DNA from: Candidatus Scalindua sp.
GTDB taxonomy: Bacteria; Planctomycetota; Brocadiia; Brocadiales; Scalinduaceae
Direction: 5' to 3'
Length of the DNA stretch: 64,000 nt
Assembly: GCA_031316155.1 (NCBI GenBank)
Contig: JALDRB010000007.1
Location: 186,001 to 250,000, forward strand
Positions 47,161-56,628 of the stretch are shown piece after piece; the stretch's first letter is position 1, and the number at the start of each line of letters is the position of its first letter. The notes under the pieces were generated by a model. It had not been told where the DNA came from. It worked only from the letters and a program-made list of their open reading frames with translations, and did not search any database. Made by a program: the position numbers and the translations under genes.

Positions 47161-47483
47161 TACCTTCGTGTTCAGAAGTTTTTCAAAATTTTATAAAGTA
47201 TTATTCATTTAATTATCGTCCTCGAAGGTTATTATTTAAGGAGTTGTTTTGTCTTCGGGTTTGTGCCAGTTGGGGTTGGTTATCATTTAAATATGCTTTT
47301 TCACTTTTTATAGATTAAATATCTTGAGAAATCAGCAAAATTGAGTTAGATTTTGTGAAGGAGAAAACTATGAAGAAACTCCTTATCGTCGTATATGGGT
47401 GAGATAATACAAGGTTAATGAGACAGTGACCGTTTACTGGAACAGGTGCTGTCTCTTAAATGAATTAGAAGGGAGAACCCTCC
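47161..47483 (+). other. Gap with mini-ORF and hairpin before lipoprotein gene
   Basis: A 10-codon frame, ATG 47370 to TGA 47402 (MKKLLIVVYG), follows a good GAAGGAG. It is followed by a hairpin, GAGACAG (47420-47426) with CTGTCTC (47449-47455). This may be a leader peptide with attenuator or the start of a truncated exported protein. Confidence 0.35.
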
Positions 47484-47906
47484 ATGAATACTGTTTGTCA
47501 TAGATTGATTCTACTTGTGATCGTTTTACTGCTTAGTGTGGGATGCGCTTCACAACGTCCGGTTCTCTATCCGAATAATCATTTTATTGCGGTAGGGGAA
47601 ACTGTTGCAAAGCAGGAAATTGCAGAGTGCATGAAGCTGGCTACCTCCGCCGGTTTAAAAACAAAATCAGGAAGGAAGATAGCTGGCCAGACAGTGGCTG
47701 GAGCTGCTACAGGTGCAGCTGTTGGAGGTGCAACCGGTGCAATTGCGGGCCATGCTGGGCGCGGTGCTGCAACGGGGGCTGCAGGAGGTACCGCAGGGGG
47801 TTTTATGTGGGGTTTGTTTCATGCGAAAGAGGTAGATCCAATACAAAAAAGATACGTTGAAGAGTGCCTCAGTGCAAAAGGTTACAAAATAATCGGATGG
47901 AAGTAA
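47484..47906 (+). CDS. Glycine-zipper lipoprotein
   Basis: This 140-residue lipoprotein has a signal ending in lipobox LSVGC (Cys about 21). A glycine/alanine-rich stretch (GAATGAAVGGATGAIAGHAG and continuation to GGFMWG) matches glycine-zipper membrane domains of small outer-membrane proteins. The C-terminal YVEECLSAKGYKIIGWK is typical of the family. It is probably outer-membrane anchored. GGGAG precedes the start. Confidence 0.82.
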   Translation: MNTVCHRLILLVIVLLLSVGCASQRPVLYPNNHFIAVGETVAKQEIAECMKLATSAGLKTKSGRKIAGQTVAGAATGAAVGGATGAIAGHAGRGAATGAAGGTAGGFMWGLFHAKEVDPIQKRYVEECLSAKGYKIIGWK

Positions 47907-47933
47907 TTTGATAAAAATGCTACAGGCACCAAA

Positions 47934-48245
47934 ATGAAAACTGCTGACAATCTGAATGTAATAGAATTTCGCATAGATTCTGGCTTAATTATTACTTTTG
48001 TAAGCAATAACTGGTCTGAATTTGCAGGTGTAAACGGTGCAAATAATTTAACTAAAGAAAATACCATAGGAAGACATATAAAAGAATTTATTGTCGATTG
48101 ATATATTAAGAAATGAAGTTAAGGCTAATGACGAATTTATAACTATGTGCAGCTGGTGAAAAAAGTAAAGGCAGATGATTGGGTAGAGGTTGAAGATGCG
48201 ATACAGAAATATGGTTTATTTGAAAAAGACCTTTACTACAGATAA
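47934..48245 (+). pseudogene. Remnant of PAS-type sensor with CSWC module
   Basis: The first frame gives a 55-residue PAS-like piece (FRIDSGLIITFVSNNWSEFA, then IGRHIKEFIVD). A later frame gives ANDEFITMCSW and, after one missing base, KKVKADDWVEVEDAIQ and YGLFEKDL. Joined, these match a PAS domain followed by the CSWCKKVK-type tail found after PAS domains in sensor proteins. At least two frame changes break it. Confidence 0.5.
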
Positions 48246-48453
48246 CGCATAGTATTTGCAAGGCCTGTACAGGCAAATTATACATGACATTAAAAGGAAC
48301 TGATAAGCGGCCTGACTCCTATAAGGCCCCGCTGTTAAGAGACAAATCACTTCTGAAGGGGAGAGAAAATAATTTTTCTTTTTATTCTAGGTGTGAGATT
48401 CATTTATCCAGCATGATTCGAAGATTGAAAAAGACAATCCTCGCATCCGGAAA

Positions 48454-49074
48454 TTGAGCGGGAAAACGGAGATGGAATCGGAAGGATTTGACCGGCATCC
48501 TGAAGAGAAGAAGGCAAAATCTAAATCAATAATGAATACCGGGAATAGACAGCAAAAGTTGAGAAGCAAACCTGTTACCCTTACCAGAAAAGAGATTAAA
48601 ACTATGCTTGCTGAGAAAGGTTTCTACGATAGCAAGTTGTATCCAAGAGGCAGAGGTTTTAAGAACGATTTTGGAGAGCAGAAAGATGACAAGGTAGTCA
48701 TGGACCATGCCAGCGGCTTGATGTGGCAACGGTCAGGTTCTGACGAAGGAACGGATTATAAGGGTGCAAAGGAGTACGTACATCAATTAAACCAGAAAAG
48801 TTTTGCCGGACACAGTGACTGGCGTTTGCCGACACTTGAAGAGGCAATGTCTTTAATGAAGCAGACTAAAAATAGAGATGGCTTGTATATTAATTCAGTG
48901 TTTGATGAAGAGCAGGCCTGGATTATGACGTCTGATTTACATAAAGGCTTATTTGGTACCAGGGCCTGGGTTGTCGATTTCAGCAGCGGTAGTTGCTGCT
49001 GCATTTCCTTCAGCAGTGCTCACTGTGTGCGGACAGTCCGTGCACTCATATGTAAAAACTGGGCTCCGGGATAA
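48454..49074 (+). CDS. DUF1566 (Lcl-C-terminal-like) protein
   Basis: This 206-residue protein has a charged N-terminal 70 residues and then the DUF1566 order of motifs: DHASGLMWQRSG, GHSDWRLPTLEEAMSLM, SVFDEEQAWIMTSD and CVRTVRAL. A run of cysteines (SGSCCCISFSS) replaces a usual polar strand. No signal peptide is seen, so it may be cytoplasmic or have lost one. The frame opens with TTG; ATG 48472 is an alternative start. Function of the family is unknown. Confidence 0.7.
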   Translation: MSGKTEMESEGFDRHPEEKKAKSKSIMNTGNRQQKLRSKPVTLTRKEIKTMLAEKGFYDSKLYPRGRGFKNDFGEQKDDKVVMDHASGLMWQRSGSDEGTDYKGAKEYVHQLNQKSFAGHSDWRLPTLEEAMSLMKQTKNRDGLYINSVFDEEQAWIMTSDLHKGLFGTRAWVVDFSSGSCCCISFSSAHCVRTVRALICKNWAPG

Positions 49075-49077
49075 TAT

Positions 49078-49173
49078 TATACTCATCTCGTAATGGTTTT
49101 CGGACCTGCCTGTGCGTAAGGAAAGGAACGCACGCAGACAGGTAAAACCGAAAACCAAATCGATTTTAGTATA
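49078..49173. repeat. MITE-like repeat, inverted orientation
   Basis: This 96-bp copy begins TATACTCATCTCGTAATGG and ends TTTTAGTATA, with the GC palindrome CCTGCCTGTGCGT / ACGCACGCAGACAGG inside. It lies 139 bases upstream of the histidine-kinase gene. Confidence 0.78.
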
Positions 49174-49311
49174 ATATTATGAGAAGCATAGTAAGTGTTT
49201 TGATAACGTCTATTGCAGTTGTGTCAAATTGTGAAACAAGTACAAAAATTGAGCTTATCATTAAAGTCAAGTTATTTGAATTAATATTTAAAGGTACAGA
49301 TCTGATAGGAA

Positions 49312-50862
49312 ATGTTAAAGACATTACAGCAAGCTGGAATATCAAATACAGGTTTTGCTCATATACTTGAAGAGTCATTGAATGAAATCTACCTATTCGA
49401 CGCTAAAACCCTGAGATTTCTTCTGGTTAACAAAGGTGCAAGGTTGAATCTGAAATATTCGATGGAAGAACTCAGTAGTTTGACTCCACTGGATCTGAAA
49501 CCGGAGTTTACGGCAAAGTCATTTGCAGAATTATTAGATCCTCTCCGCAAATATGAAAAACAGAAAATACAGTTTGAAACGGTCCATCGAAGAAAAGACG
49601 ATTCATTATACGATGTTGAGGTGCACCTTCAACTTTCAACATTTCAGTCTGTTCCTGTTTTTGTTGCTATAATACTTGATATCACAGAGCGAAAGAAAAC
49701 AGAAGTTAAATTACTCGAAACACAGCAGATGCTGAAGTTAGTTATGGACAACATTCCTCAATCTATTTTCTGGAAAGATAAAAAAAGTATTTATCTGGGA
49801 TGTAACAAAAATTTTGCCAATGAAGCCGGCGTTAATAGTACAGCAGACATTATCGGGAAAACTGATTATGACCTGGCCTGGAGGAAAGAGGAATCAGATT
49901 TCTTCCGTAAATGCGATAGAAGGGTGATGGATACAAAAAAAGCTGAATACCACATCATAGAGCCACAGCTCCAGGCAGATGGCAAACATGCATGGTTGGA
50001 TACGAATAAGATCCCCCTTTGTAACAATGAAGGAAAGGTGATCGGTATACTTGGTACATATGAAGATATCACAGAGCGTAGAATGATGGAAAAAAATTTG
50101 TTGGAATTAAATACATATCTTAAGATGCAAGATAAATTAAAAACGGAGTTTCTATCAACCGTAGCACATGAAATAAGAACACCACTTTCATTAGTGTTAG
50201 GATTTGTAGGTGTTATAAAAAGCAAACTTAATACTGTAATATTCCCTCAATTAAAGGATGAAGAACCCCGGATGAAGAAGGCTAGAGAGCAGATAGAAAA
50301 CGATATAAAAATAATTCAATCAGAGGGTAAGAAATTTGTAACCCTTCTCGATGACCTTCTTGATATAACAAAAATTGAGGACGGAATGGTTGAGACGGTA
50401 AAAGAGCCTGTTTCAATATTAAGTGTTGCTAAACGTTCAATGAAGATGATCAGTGATTTAGCAGAACAGAAAAATCTGAAAATCCAAAAGGATTTTGAAG
50501 ATAAATTACCTTTACTTCTTGCTAATGAAGCCCGGCTAGAACAGGTTTTTACTAACCTGATTAATAATGCAATAAAGTTTACCGAGAAGGGTTCTGTAAC
50601 GTTGAAAATTAAAAAGCAAAAAAATGAGATAGTGGTAAACATAATAGATACAGGCATTGGAATAGAGAAGGAGTATCAAGATAAAATATTTAATAAATTT
50701 TATCAGGTTGGAGATATAAATACCGGTAATCGTAAAGGGACAGGTCTTGGTCTTTCAATTTGTAAGCAAATTATAGCCAATCATGATGGTAGGATATGGG
50801 TAGAGAGTGAAACTGGCAAAGGAAGCACGTTCTCATTTGCACTACCCTATATTTCTGAGTAG
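49312..50862 (+). CDS. PAS-PAS sensor histidine kinase
   Basis: This 516-residue soluble kinase has two PAS domains (about 15-125 and 140-255, each ending in a DITER motif), a short coiled coil, the dimerisation/phospho-acceptor helix with His286 (STVAHEIRTPLSLV), and the ATPase domain with N box (QVFTNLINNAIKF), G1 (DTGIGIE), F (FNKFYQ) and G2 (GTGLGLSICK). No membrane segment is present, so it senses an intracellular or PAS-bound signal. No adjacent response regulator exists, so it is an orphan kinase. Confidence 0.92.
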   Translation: MLKTLQQAGISNTGFAHILEESLNEIYLFDAKTLRFLLVNKGARLNLKYSMEELSSLTPLDLKPEFTAKSFAELLDPLRKYEKQKIQFETVHRRKDDSLYDVEVHLQLSTFQSVPVFVAIILDITERKKTEVKLLETQQMLKLVMDNIPQSIFWKDKKSIYLGCNKNFANEAGVNSTADIIGKTDYDLAWRKEESDFFRKCDRRVMDTKKAEYHIIEPQLQADGKHAWLDTNKIPLCNNEGKVIGILGTYEDITERRMMEKNLLELNTYLKMQDKLKTEFLSTVAHEIRTPLSLVLGFVGVIKSKLNTVIFPQLKDEEPRMKKAREQIENDIKIIQSEGKKFVTLLDDLLDITKIEDGMVETVKEPVSILSVAKRSMKMISDLAEQKNLKIQKDFEDKLPLLLANEARLEQVFTNLINNAIKFTEKGSVTLKIKKQKNEIVVNIIDTGIGIEKEYQDKIFNKFYQVGDINTGNRKGTGLGLSICKQIIANHDGRIWVESETGKGSTFSFALPYISE

Positions 50863-51371
50863 TTGGAGGGGGCGTATTATGGTACTTATTAACGAATAAA
50901 AACGTCGTAACATTTTAGAGTGTGCCCGGTATGGTGTGGATAGGTTTCTGTCTTGGGGTGCGTTGAAGGCGATAGAGGGCATCCGGTGTTATTGGGTACA
51001 AGCGATATAGACGTTATGATTAAGTCGGGAAAGTGGAACGCAAGCGATTTAAGACCGGGTATGGATAGGATTTATTTATATGTCACCGTTATCATTGATT
51101 ATGAATGTTATATACAGCTATATATTAAAAGAGGGATAGAAACGGCAACGGAGACAAAATTGAGTTATATTAAAGTATTGTAATTTCTATTTAAGTATTT
51201 CTTAATTCGAGACAATCTTTGTTATATTCCAAAGCAAGTCCATTGCATAAATCTATTGGTGAGTATTTATTTCTCCTTTTTAAATAGGCTGGCCTTTATC
51301 GCCATGTAGAAACAGTTGAAACAAATCTAAAAGCAATACATGAAAGATGAAGAGCTCTATTGGTTTTTTTA
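50863..51371. other. Gap with no convincing gene
   Basis: A 76-residue open frame at 50953-51183 (containing TSDIDVMIKSGKWNASDLRPG) has plausible composition but no recognised family, start signal or neighbours; it may be a fragment. The rest is AT-rich. Confidence 0.3.
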
Positions 51372-51782
51372 TTACATTGTCACCACTTCTTCATTCTTTA
51401 GTTCCTTTGTTCGCTGAATAAGATAATATCTTGCAAGAATGAGTAAGCCTATCAGGAAAGGGATCATAGCCAGATGTTTACCTACATAGCCACCGAATAC
51501 ACTTACATTATCAAATCCGTAAAATTCGCTTATCATCCAATAACTGTTGGCGCTGATCCAGAATGCTACGGCAAGATTATGTGCCAGTTCTGATTTAATA
51601 TTTTTGGTACGATAAGCAATATAGATGGCAACTGAAAGCGTGGGCACAATCATAAAAATTCCCAATTCCCGCCAAATCATACACCAACTGATGTCTTTAA
51701 AAAGCCAGAAGACGATATGCAGGTTTTCCAACCGGCGGTAACGGTCCGGGATACTATAGAGGTGTTCTTTTTTTTCAGCCAT
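51372..51782 (-). CDS. Conserved small membrane protein of unknown function
   Basis: This 136-residue protein has about four membrane segments and the conserved-looking opening IPDRYRRLENLHIVFWLFKD and middle HNLAVAFWISANSYWMISEF, which belong to an uncharacterised family of integral membrane proteins. No motif indicates a function. The start ATG follows an AT-rich stretch without a strong ribosome-binding site. Confidence 0.65.
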   Translation of the reverse strand: MAEKKEHLYSIPDRYRRLENLHIVFWLFKDISWCMIWRELGIFMIVPTLSVAIYIAYRTKNIKSELAHNLAVAFWISANSYWMISEFYGFDNVSVFGGYVGKHLAMIPFLIGLLILARYYLIQRTKELKNEEVVTM

Positions 51783-51856
51783 GCCATCGTAAAAATTATC
51801 TTTTCAGCATTAATATTTTTATACTGAATGCGGTCATTGGTTTGTTTTAATTCATT

Positions 51857-51925
51857 TATACTTATCTTAAAATGGTTTTCTGAACTGCCTGTGCGTAAGG
51901 AACGCACGCAGACAGGTAAAATTCG
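51857..51925. repeat. Degenerate MITE-like repeat
   Basis: TATACTTATCTTAAAATGG followed by TTTTCTGAACTGCCTGTGCG and a matching ACGCACGCAGACAGG matches the left half and GC palindrome of the repeat family; the right end is not recognisable. Confidence 0.6.
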
Positions 51926-51966
51926 AGAAAAAATTGAGCATTGATAGTTGGGCGTTAGACATTTCT

Positions 51967-52284
51967 TTATTCTACCGTTAATCTTATCTCCTCGCTATGC
52001 GAAGTGAATTCTGGAGCGTACATGCATTGTATACTGGTAACACCATTGCTGAAATTGCCCATATGCGTTACAAACAAACTGTACTCAAACACGTAAGTTC
52101 CTTTACTCACGTAATCAAGAAAGAAATTGGTGCTGGCATCTTTCGTGGTTTCATAATAACCAAAACCGCCCTGCCATTTATAACAGCTTAATACATTCAC
52201 CAGCTCAAAACATGAGGCACCCATGTCTTTGATAATAAGAAATTTCTTTTTAGAGGTTGGGTAAAGTAGTAAAATAATCACCAA
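51967..52284 (-). pseudogene. C-terminal remnant of alpha-2-macroglobulin-family protein
   Basis: The 105-residue frame contains KDMGASCFELVNVLSCYKW, YYETTKDASTNFFLDYV, KGTYVFEYSLFVTHMG and SIQCMYAPEFTSHSEEIRL, the last segments of bacterial alpha-2-macroglobulin-like proteins. The roughly 1,500 preceding residues of such a protein are missing and the frame begins with unrelated sequence. It is a 3' remnant, not a working gene. Confidence 0.6.
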
Positions 52285-52723
52285 ATTTCAAGTATTTTTT
52301 GAGAATTATGCACTTAATTGATCTACTTTAATAAAAAATGGAAGAAAAAGAAAAATGAAAAATTTTTCAATGTAAATGAAAATTACCGATTTGTAACAGT
52401 AATTTGAGGTTTTTCACCAATATTACTTTACTTTTCCCATAAACCGAATCTCACGCGCCAAAAAGCTCGCCGGGTCTGGCAGGCCAGTAATATCCCTGAT
52501 ATTCAAATTTAACATTTCAACATATAATAATACATGCAGACAGGCAGGGAACATTCCCCCACTGGTAAGATTTCATATCATAGAGAATTTTGATTTTAGA
52601 AAGCTCCTCACGTTAGGAGGTCTCTATTGACAGATAAGCAAAAAGTTATAAAATCTTTTATCTTTAGAGATAGAACGGAGAAGACATTCTAGTGTACGTG
52701 AAAAGATATGTTTTGAGAACAAA
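52285..52723. other. Gap without gene
   Basis: AT-rich sequence. A small inverted repeat CTCCTCAC...TTAGGAG lies near 52600-52622, followed by TTGACA at about 52627, which has no properly spaced -10. No gene is supported. Confidence 0.35.
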
Positions 52724-53002
52724 ATGAGTATCCCTGAAACAATTAAAATTGTCGGAGTTGCTGCCAGTGTTGTCCTCCCTTTATTTAATATTCCTTTAAT
52801 CCTAAAAATCAGGAAGAGAAGCTCATCGAAAGATTATTCCCTTACGTGGACATTTGGGATTATGGGCTGCACATTGCTTATGATGCCCTCGGTATTGTTA
52901 ACACCCGATATTGTTTTCAAAGCATTTGGAATCATAAATTTTGTTACATTTTCCACAGTTGTATTCTATATTATCAAATACCATCGTCACAAGTCTGCCT
53001 AA
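52724..53002 (+). CDS. PQ-loop / SemiSWEET-like membrane protein
   Basis: This 92-residue protein has three membrane segments: about 8-28, 42-60 and 65-85. The region ASVVLPLFNIPLILKIRKR followed by SLTWTFGIMGC resembles the PQ-loop half-transporters (SemiSWEET), with the helix-1 proline but Asn-Ile rather than a strict PQ. Such proteins dimerise to carry small sugars or other solutes. Substrate not determinable. Confidence 0.65.
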   Translation: MSIPETIKIVGVAASVVLPLFNIPLILKIRKRSSSKDYSLTWTFGIMGCTLLMMPSVLLTPDIVFKAFGIINFVTFSTVVFYIIKYHRHKSA

Positions 53003-53416
53003 ATGTGGTTAATCATTCTATTGAGTAAAAATAATTTATTTTATTTCGTTATATTGTTTCTTATTTTATATAATGCTCCTGATTATTACCGGCTGATAAG
53101 GGCACCTTATTTGGTATTCTTAAAATTTGTTATACTATTCGATATATATGATCTTTACATAGTGCAAAGGAGGGGGTTACAAAAAATACTATTCTAATGT
53201 ACTTAAACTGACGGGGAAATCGTTCTTTACTTGATACCTACTGGTATTAACAGGTCTCTTTTGGTAAGCCCATTAGGTTAACTCAGGAGTTAAATATTTT
53301 CACCTGATGGACGATATCATTTTTTCCTAAAACCTTAAGCGATATTCAAAATAGATGAATTATTGATGATTTTCAGTAATTCTGTTGATAAAATTATCAA
53401 TAAAAGAGAATAAGAT
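53003..53416. other. Gap without convincing gene
   Basis: AT-rich; short open frames have no recognisable content. The stretch just before the next gene (AGAGAATAAGAT) supplies a modest ribosome-binding site. Confidence 0.35.
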
Positions 53417-54001
53417 ATGAAATATAAAAATTCATTATTTAAATTATTCGTTGTTATTTGCTTTCTCACGACCACTTCCACTCTGTGGTCTGGAGAGACG
53501 GGAGAACTCGTTAGAGGAGTCATTCTTAAGGACACATCTTTAAAGCTGGAGAAAATGACAAAGGAACAAAAACGAAAAATCTGGGATGAAATATCATATG
53601 CATTCAATTTTGAAGATATGACTAAAAACGTTATGGGGGATCACTGGGAAGAATGCTCAAATGAGGAAAAAAAAGAATTCATTGAAATATTTACCCATTA
53701 TCTTAAAGGGATCTATGTCAGGAAATCCGGTCATCGTTTTGGAGATAAAATTATTTCACTGAAGGAGAAACAGGGAAGAAAACGCGCCAGAGTACAAGTC
53801 GAGCTTATAAAAAGAGCAGAAGGGAAAGTTCTGACGGATTTCATTTTACTGAGAAAGAATGGTAAATGGCAAATTTATGATGTGATTATTGAAGGGGTAA
53901 GTATTACCAATAATTACCGTCAACAAATTCACAGTTTTTTAACAAAATCTTCATATAAAGATTTGGTAAAAAAGTTGAACCATGAACAGAGTACAAAATG
54001 A
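53417..54001 (+). CDS. MlaC-family periplasmic protein, second orphan copy
   Basis: This 194-residue protein has a signal sequence (LFKLFVVICFLTTTSTLWSG), then YAFNFEDMTKNVMGDHWEEC, the counterpart of the SFDEMSKRAMGKYWK block of the first copy, and the diagnostic end WQIYDVIIEGVSITNNY. It is clearly homologous to 36541-37173 along its length, but divergent. It too lacks other Mla genes nearby. It likely binds lipid in the periplasm. Confidence 0.86.
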   Translation: MKYKNSLFKLFVVICFLTTTSTLWSGETGELVRGVILKDTSLKLEKMTKEQKRKIWDEISYAFNFEDMTKNVMGDHWEECSNEEKKEFIEIFTHYLKGIYVRKSGHRFGDKIISLKEKQGRKRARVQVELIKRAEGKVLTDFILLRKNGKWQIYDVIIEGVSITNNYRQQIHSFLTKSSYKDLVKKLNHEQSTK

Positions 54002-54550
54002 GGCTGTTAATTATTAAACCTCTGGAATAAGAACTCGCCCGTTCTTCACACACTTCGTAAGGAACCTCACTGATTCTAAAAGCTGACGATCCTCGCCAAT
54101 GTCTCTGCTATGAGAATTCGATACATAAAGGAACAATCACTCGCAAAGTTATGTGAGGGCGAATAAAGAACAGGCTGATAAATAAAACAACTTATCGGCC
54201 TATTATTTTTGACACACCTCATCATCATCACCAAAAAAGAAAGCTCTGCAACTTCTTTTTCTGCAAGCAAGCTCTTGGTTTTTTCTGTTCCTCTTAAAAT
54301 TCCTTTATGCGGTTTTCGTGAGTATTGGTATGGCATGTCGCACGTTATAAAGGATTACTGCACTTACTTTTATTTTTACCCCATCGCAAACCCGATATCA
54401 CCTTTACTATCCCTGTGTATCCCGATCTCTTTACCTGCTTTCAGCAATGTAAGAAAACAGTTTGCTGAAGTTCAAATATTTACCTTTCCTGATAATTAAC
54501 CACAGCGTATCAAACTAAAGTTTGAGATTAAAATTCAACCTTCCGGCTAA
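54002..54550. other. Gap with remnant phrases
   Basis: No intact gene. The stretch about 54380-54490, read on the minus strand, resembles the C-terminal part of the toxin-like frame at 58404-58769 (the ATCCCTGTGTATCC phrase and neighbours) but is riddled with stops, so it is a decayed relative. Confidence 0.4.
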
Positions 54551-54579
54551 TTGACAAATTTATTCTAAAAATGGATAAT
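54551..54579 (+). promoter_or_regulatory. Promoter upstream of PEP-CTERM gene
   Basis: TTGACA (54551-54556) and GATAAT (54574-54579) are separated by 17 bases. The gene start is about 75 bases past the expected transcript start. Confidence 0.55.
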
Positions 54580-54660
54580 TTAGTAAACTTATTACCTTTT
54601 TGCTACTATTCACTTCTTTTCTATATAATTCGGCTTAACCATTTATAGAGAAGGAATGTT

Positions 54661-55380
54661 ATGAAAAAGATCTCTTTTGCAGGTACCTTTATAGGTGTTA
54701 TTTTTTTATTTGTGCTAAATGCAAATGCAACCACAATAGTTAACTCTTCTCCGGTAACTGCCAGTTTTTATATTCCGCTTACACCAGGTGCATAAGGGAC
54801 ATGGCCTTCTCAGGGGTCTTCGGCAGATTCTGTTACTCTGGCACCTGGAGCTATGAGTTCCGGCTATCTTGATCTCTCTTTAAATTTTACTCCAATCCCA
54901 GATATCCTAGATAGTATAAATCTTAATGTAAGCTTTAGCGATTTAGACCTGATCCCATACGACATTGCTAAGGTGCATTTTTTTGAGACTGCTGTTTTGC
55001 GTTCAGGAAGTGTTGTAATTGCAAATCTTGAGGAATCGTACGCGGTTAGTAACAATATAACCGACACGAACAACAAGAATATTAATTTGGATTTTAATCT
55101 GGTTCCTTCTCTTTTTAGTAATCAAAATTTCCCTGACCCCTTTACTCTTGAACTTAAATTGATGACAAATCTGAAAAATAATAGTATGGGGAATACTTAT
55201 ACCTTAATAAATACAAAGGAATCTATTTTATCTGCCACCTTATCTATAGATTCCGTACCCGAACCCGCCACCATTTCTCTTCTCGGCATTGGGTTAGTAG
55301 GACTTGTAGGTGGAGCCGCAAGAAAGAAATTTAAAAATAGAGCAGTTGAAAAGAGCCAGGTCAATATTTACAAATATTGA
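54661..55380 (+). pseudogene. PEP-CTERM protein with in-frame stop codon
   Basis: The frame opens with ATG after GAAGGAATGTT and encodes a signal peptide (FAGTFIGVIFLFVLNANA). After 44 codons a TAA (54793-54795) interrupts it. The same frame continues for 195 more codons to a complete PEP-CTERM tail (SVPEPATISLLGIGLVGL, then GGAARKKFKNR). Without the stop the protein would be about 239 residues, exported and processed by an exosortase. The stop may be a true nonsense mutation or a base-call error. A strong terminator follows. Confidence 0.82.
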
Positions 55381-55393
55381 CTCAATATAGATG

Positions 55394-55436
55394 CACCTGC
55401 ATTCTTCATACACTGAGGAATGCAGGTGGCTTTTTA
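55394..55436 (+). terminator. Rho-independent terminator after PEP-CTERM gene
   Basis: CACCTGCATTC (55394-55404) and GAATGCAGGTG (55418-55428) form a perfect 11-bp stem with a 13-base loop, followed by GCTTTTTAT. Confidence 0.9.
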
Positions 55437-55963
55437 TGTTTACCCCACACCAAACCCCATTTCGCTGCAAAATATAACACCCATAAAAACCATCTACAAT
55501 AGCGATAAAAGTCTTGTTTGTTATCATTCATCTTCAACACTATTCAGATATCAGGCGTAATCAGTTTGTGAAGATGAGAAAACATTGATAATTTGCTTGA
55601 ATTATAAGACATAAATAAGATATAAAGCCTTTTGTAAGCCTGCAAATTATAAGTTATTAACGTCCGATAAAAGCGTTATTGTCTGTAAATTCATCAAAAC
55701 TACCCAAACCGAAAACAAAGATGGCGACCTCAATTTAGGCACATCGTTTGAGTAACACGAGTTAGTCTAACTCCATGGATGACGAAAAAAACTATGCCGG
55801 AATGGTTTCAACTGGTATTCATGATACTATGGCTATTTAATTTGAACTTGCGCCTTCAGCGCAAAAATAAGGAAATATTGAAATTCCTCTGCATCAAGTT
55901 ATTGGTAAACAATATCTTAGCAAGGCTTTTTTATTTTTCTATAAAAAATGAGGGGAGAATAAC
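55437..55963. other. Gap without convincing gene
   Basis: The 527 bases have only weak open frames; one at 55779-55967 has hydrophobic and basic residues but no recognised family. GAGGGGAG near 55951 is the ribosome-binding site of the next gene. Confidence 0.35.
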
Positions 55964-56272
55964 GTGAAACAGGTAAAGAAATTGAGAAAACTTTTTGTTG
56001 TAGTAGTAATATTATTAGTATTTTTCAATTCAAGTAATATCGTCTATGCTGAAGCTGGAACAACAGGAGGGGGTTGGGTTGATAATGAAGACGACACTGA
56101 AATGACAGTTGGTGGTCAAAGCAATGTTGACGATATCACAACAGAAACAGAAAATAGTATTGATGAACCTATACCAAATATAGAGTTGGAATCAGAAGAG
56201 GGGGTTGGTGGTCAAAGCAATATTGACGATATCACAACAGAAACAGAAAATGATGAAGAACGATCAGATTGA
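55964..56272 (+). CDS. Exported acidic repeat protein
   Basis: This 102-residue protein has a signal sequence (LRKLFVVVVILLVFFNSSNIVYA) and a very acidic mature part containing two copies of a 16-residue unit, VGGQSNVDDITTETEN and VGGQSNIDDITTETEN. The units are nearly identical in DNA as well, so the duplication is recent. The GTG start is supported by AGGGGAG at correct spacing. No family is recognised; calcium or surface binding is a speculation from the acidity. Confidence 0.65.
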   Translation: MKQVKKLRKLFVVVVILLVFFNSSNIVYAEAGTTGGGWVDNEDDTEMTVGGQSNVDDITTETENSIDEPIPNIELESEEGVGGQSNIDDITTETENDEERSD

Positions 56273-56628
56273 ATTGGATTAAGTAAAAAAAAGTATGCAA
56301 CTATATGCTATCGTTTACGATTCTAAATTTTCATATGGTTTGTAATATTATTTTTCCTACCTCCACAAACAACCGGCAATATTGACAAAAGTCTGGCTAT
56401 GGTATCATCCCTCTCAAACACCATGGATTTCACGTTGTTCAAACCAGGATAGACGTATTGTGAGAATTCTCGAATCTTATTGATTAAATGAGGTTTTACA
56501 AGGTATTTAATAATCGCATGCAAGGATGAAAATGATTTGTGTGATGTGAGAAACTACAGAAACAATAACGAGGCGCGTAAGAGACAAACCAAGTCCAAAA
56601 TCTTAATATTATTTCACACCTTAAGCAG
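56273..56628. other. Gap without gene
   Basis: The 356 bases between the acidic repeat gene and the convergent NUDIX-PAP2 gene have no supported gene or strong hairpin. Confidence 0.35.
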
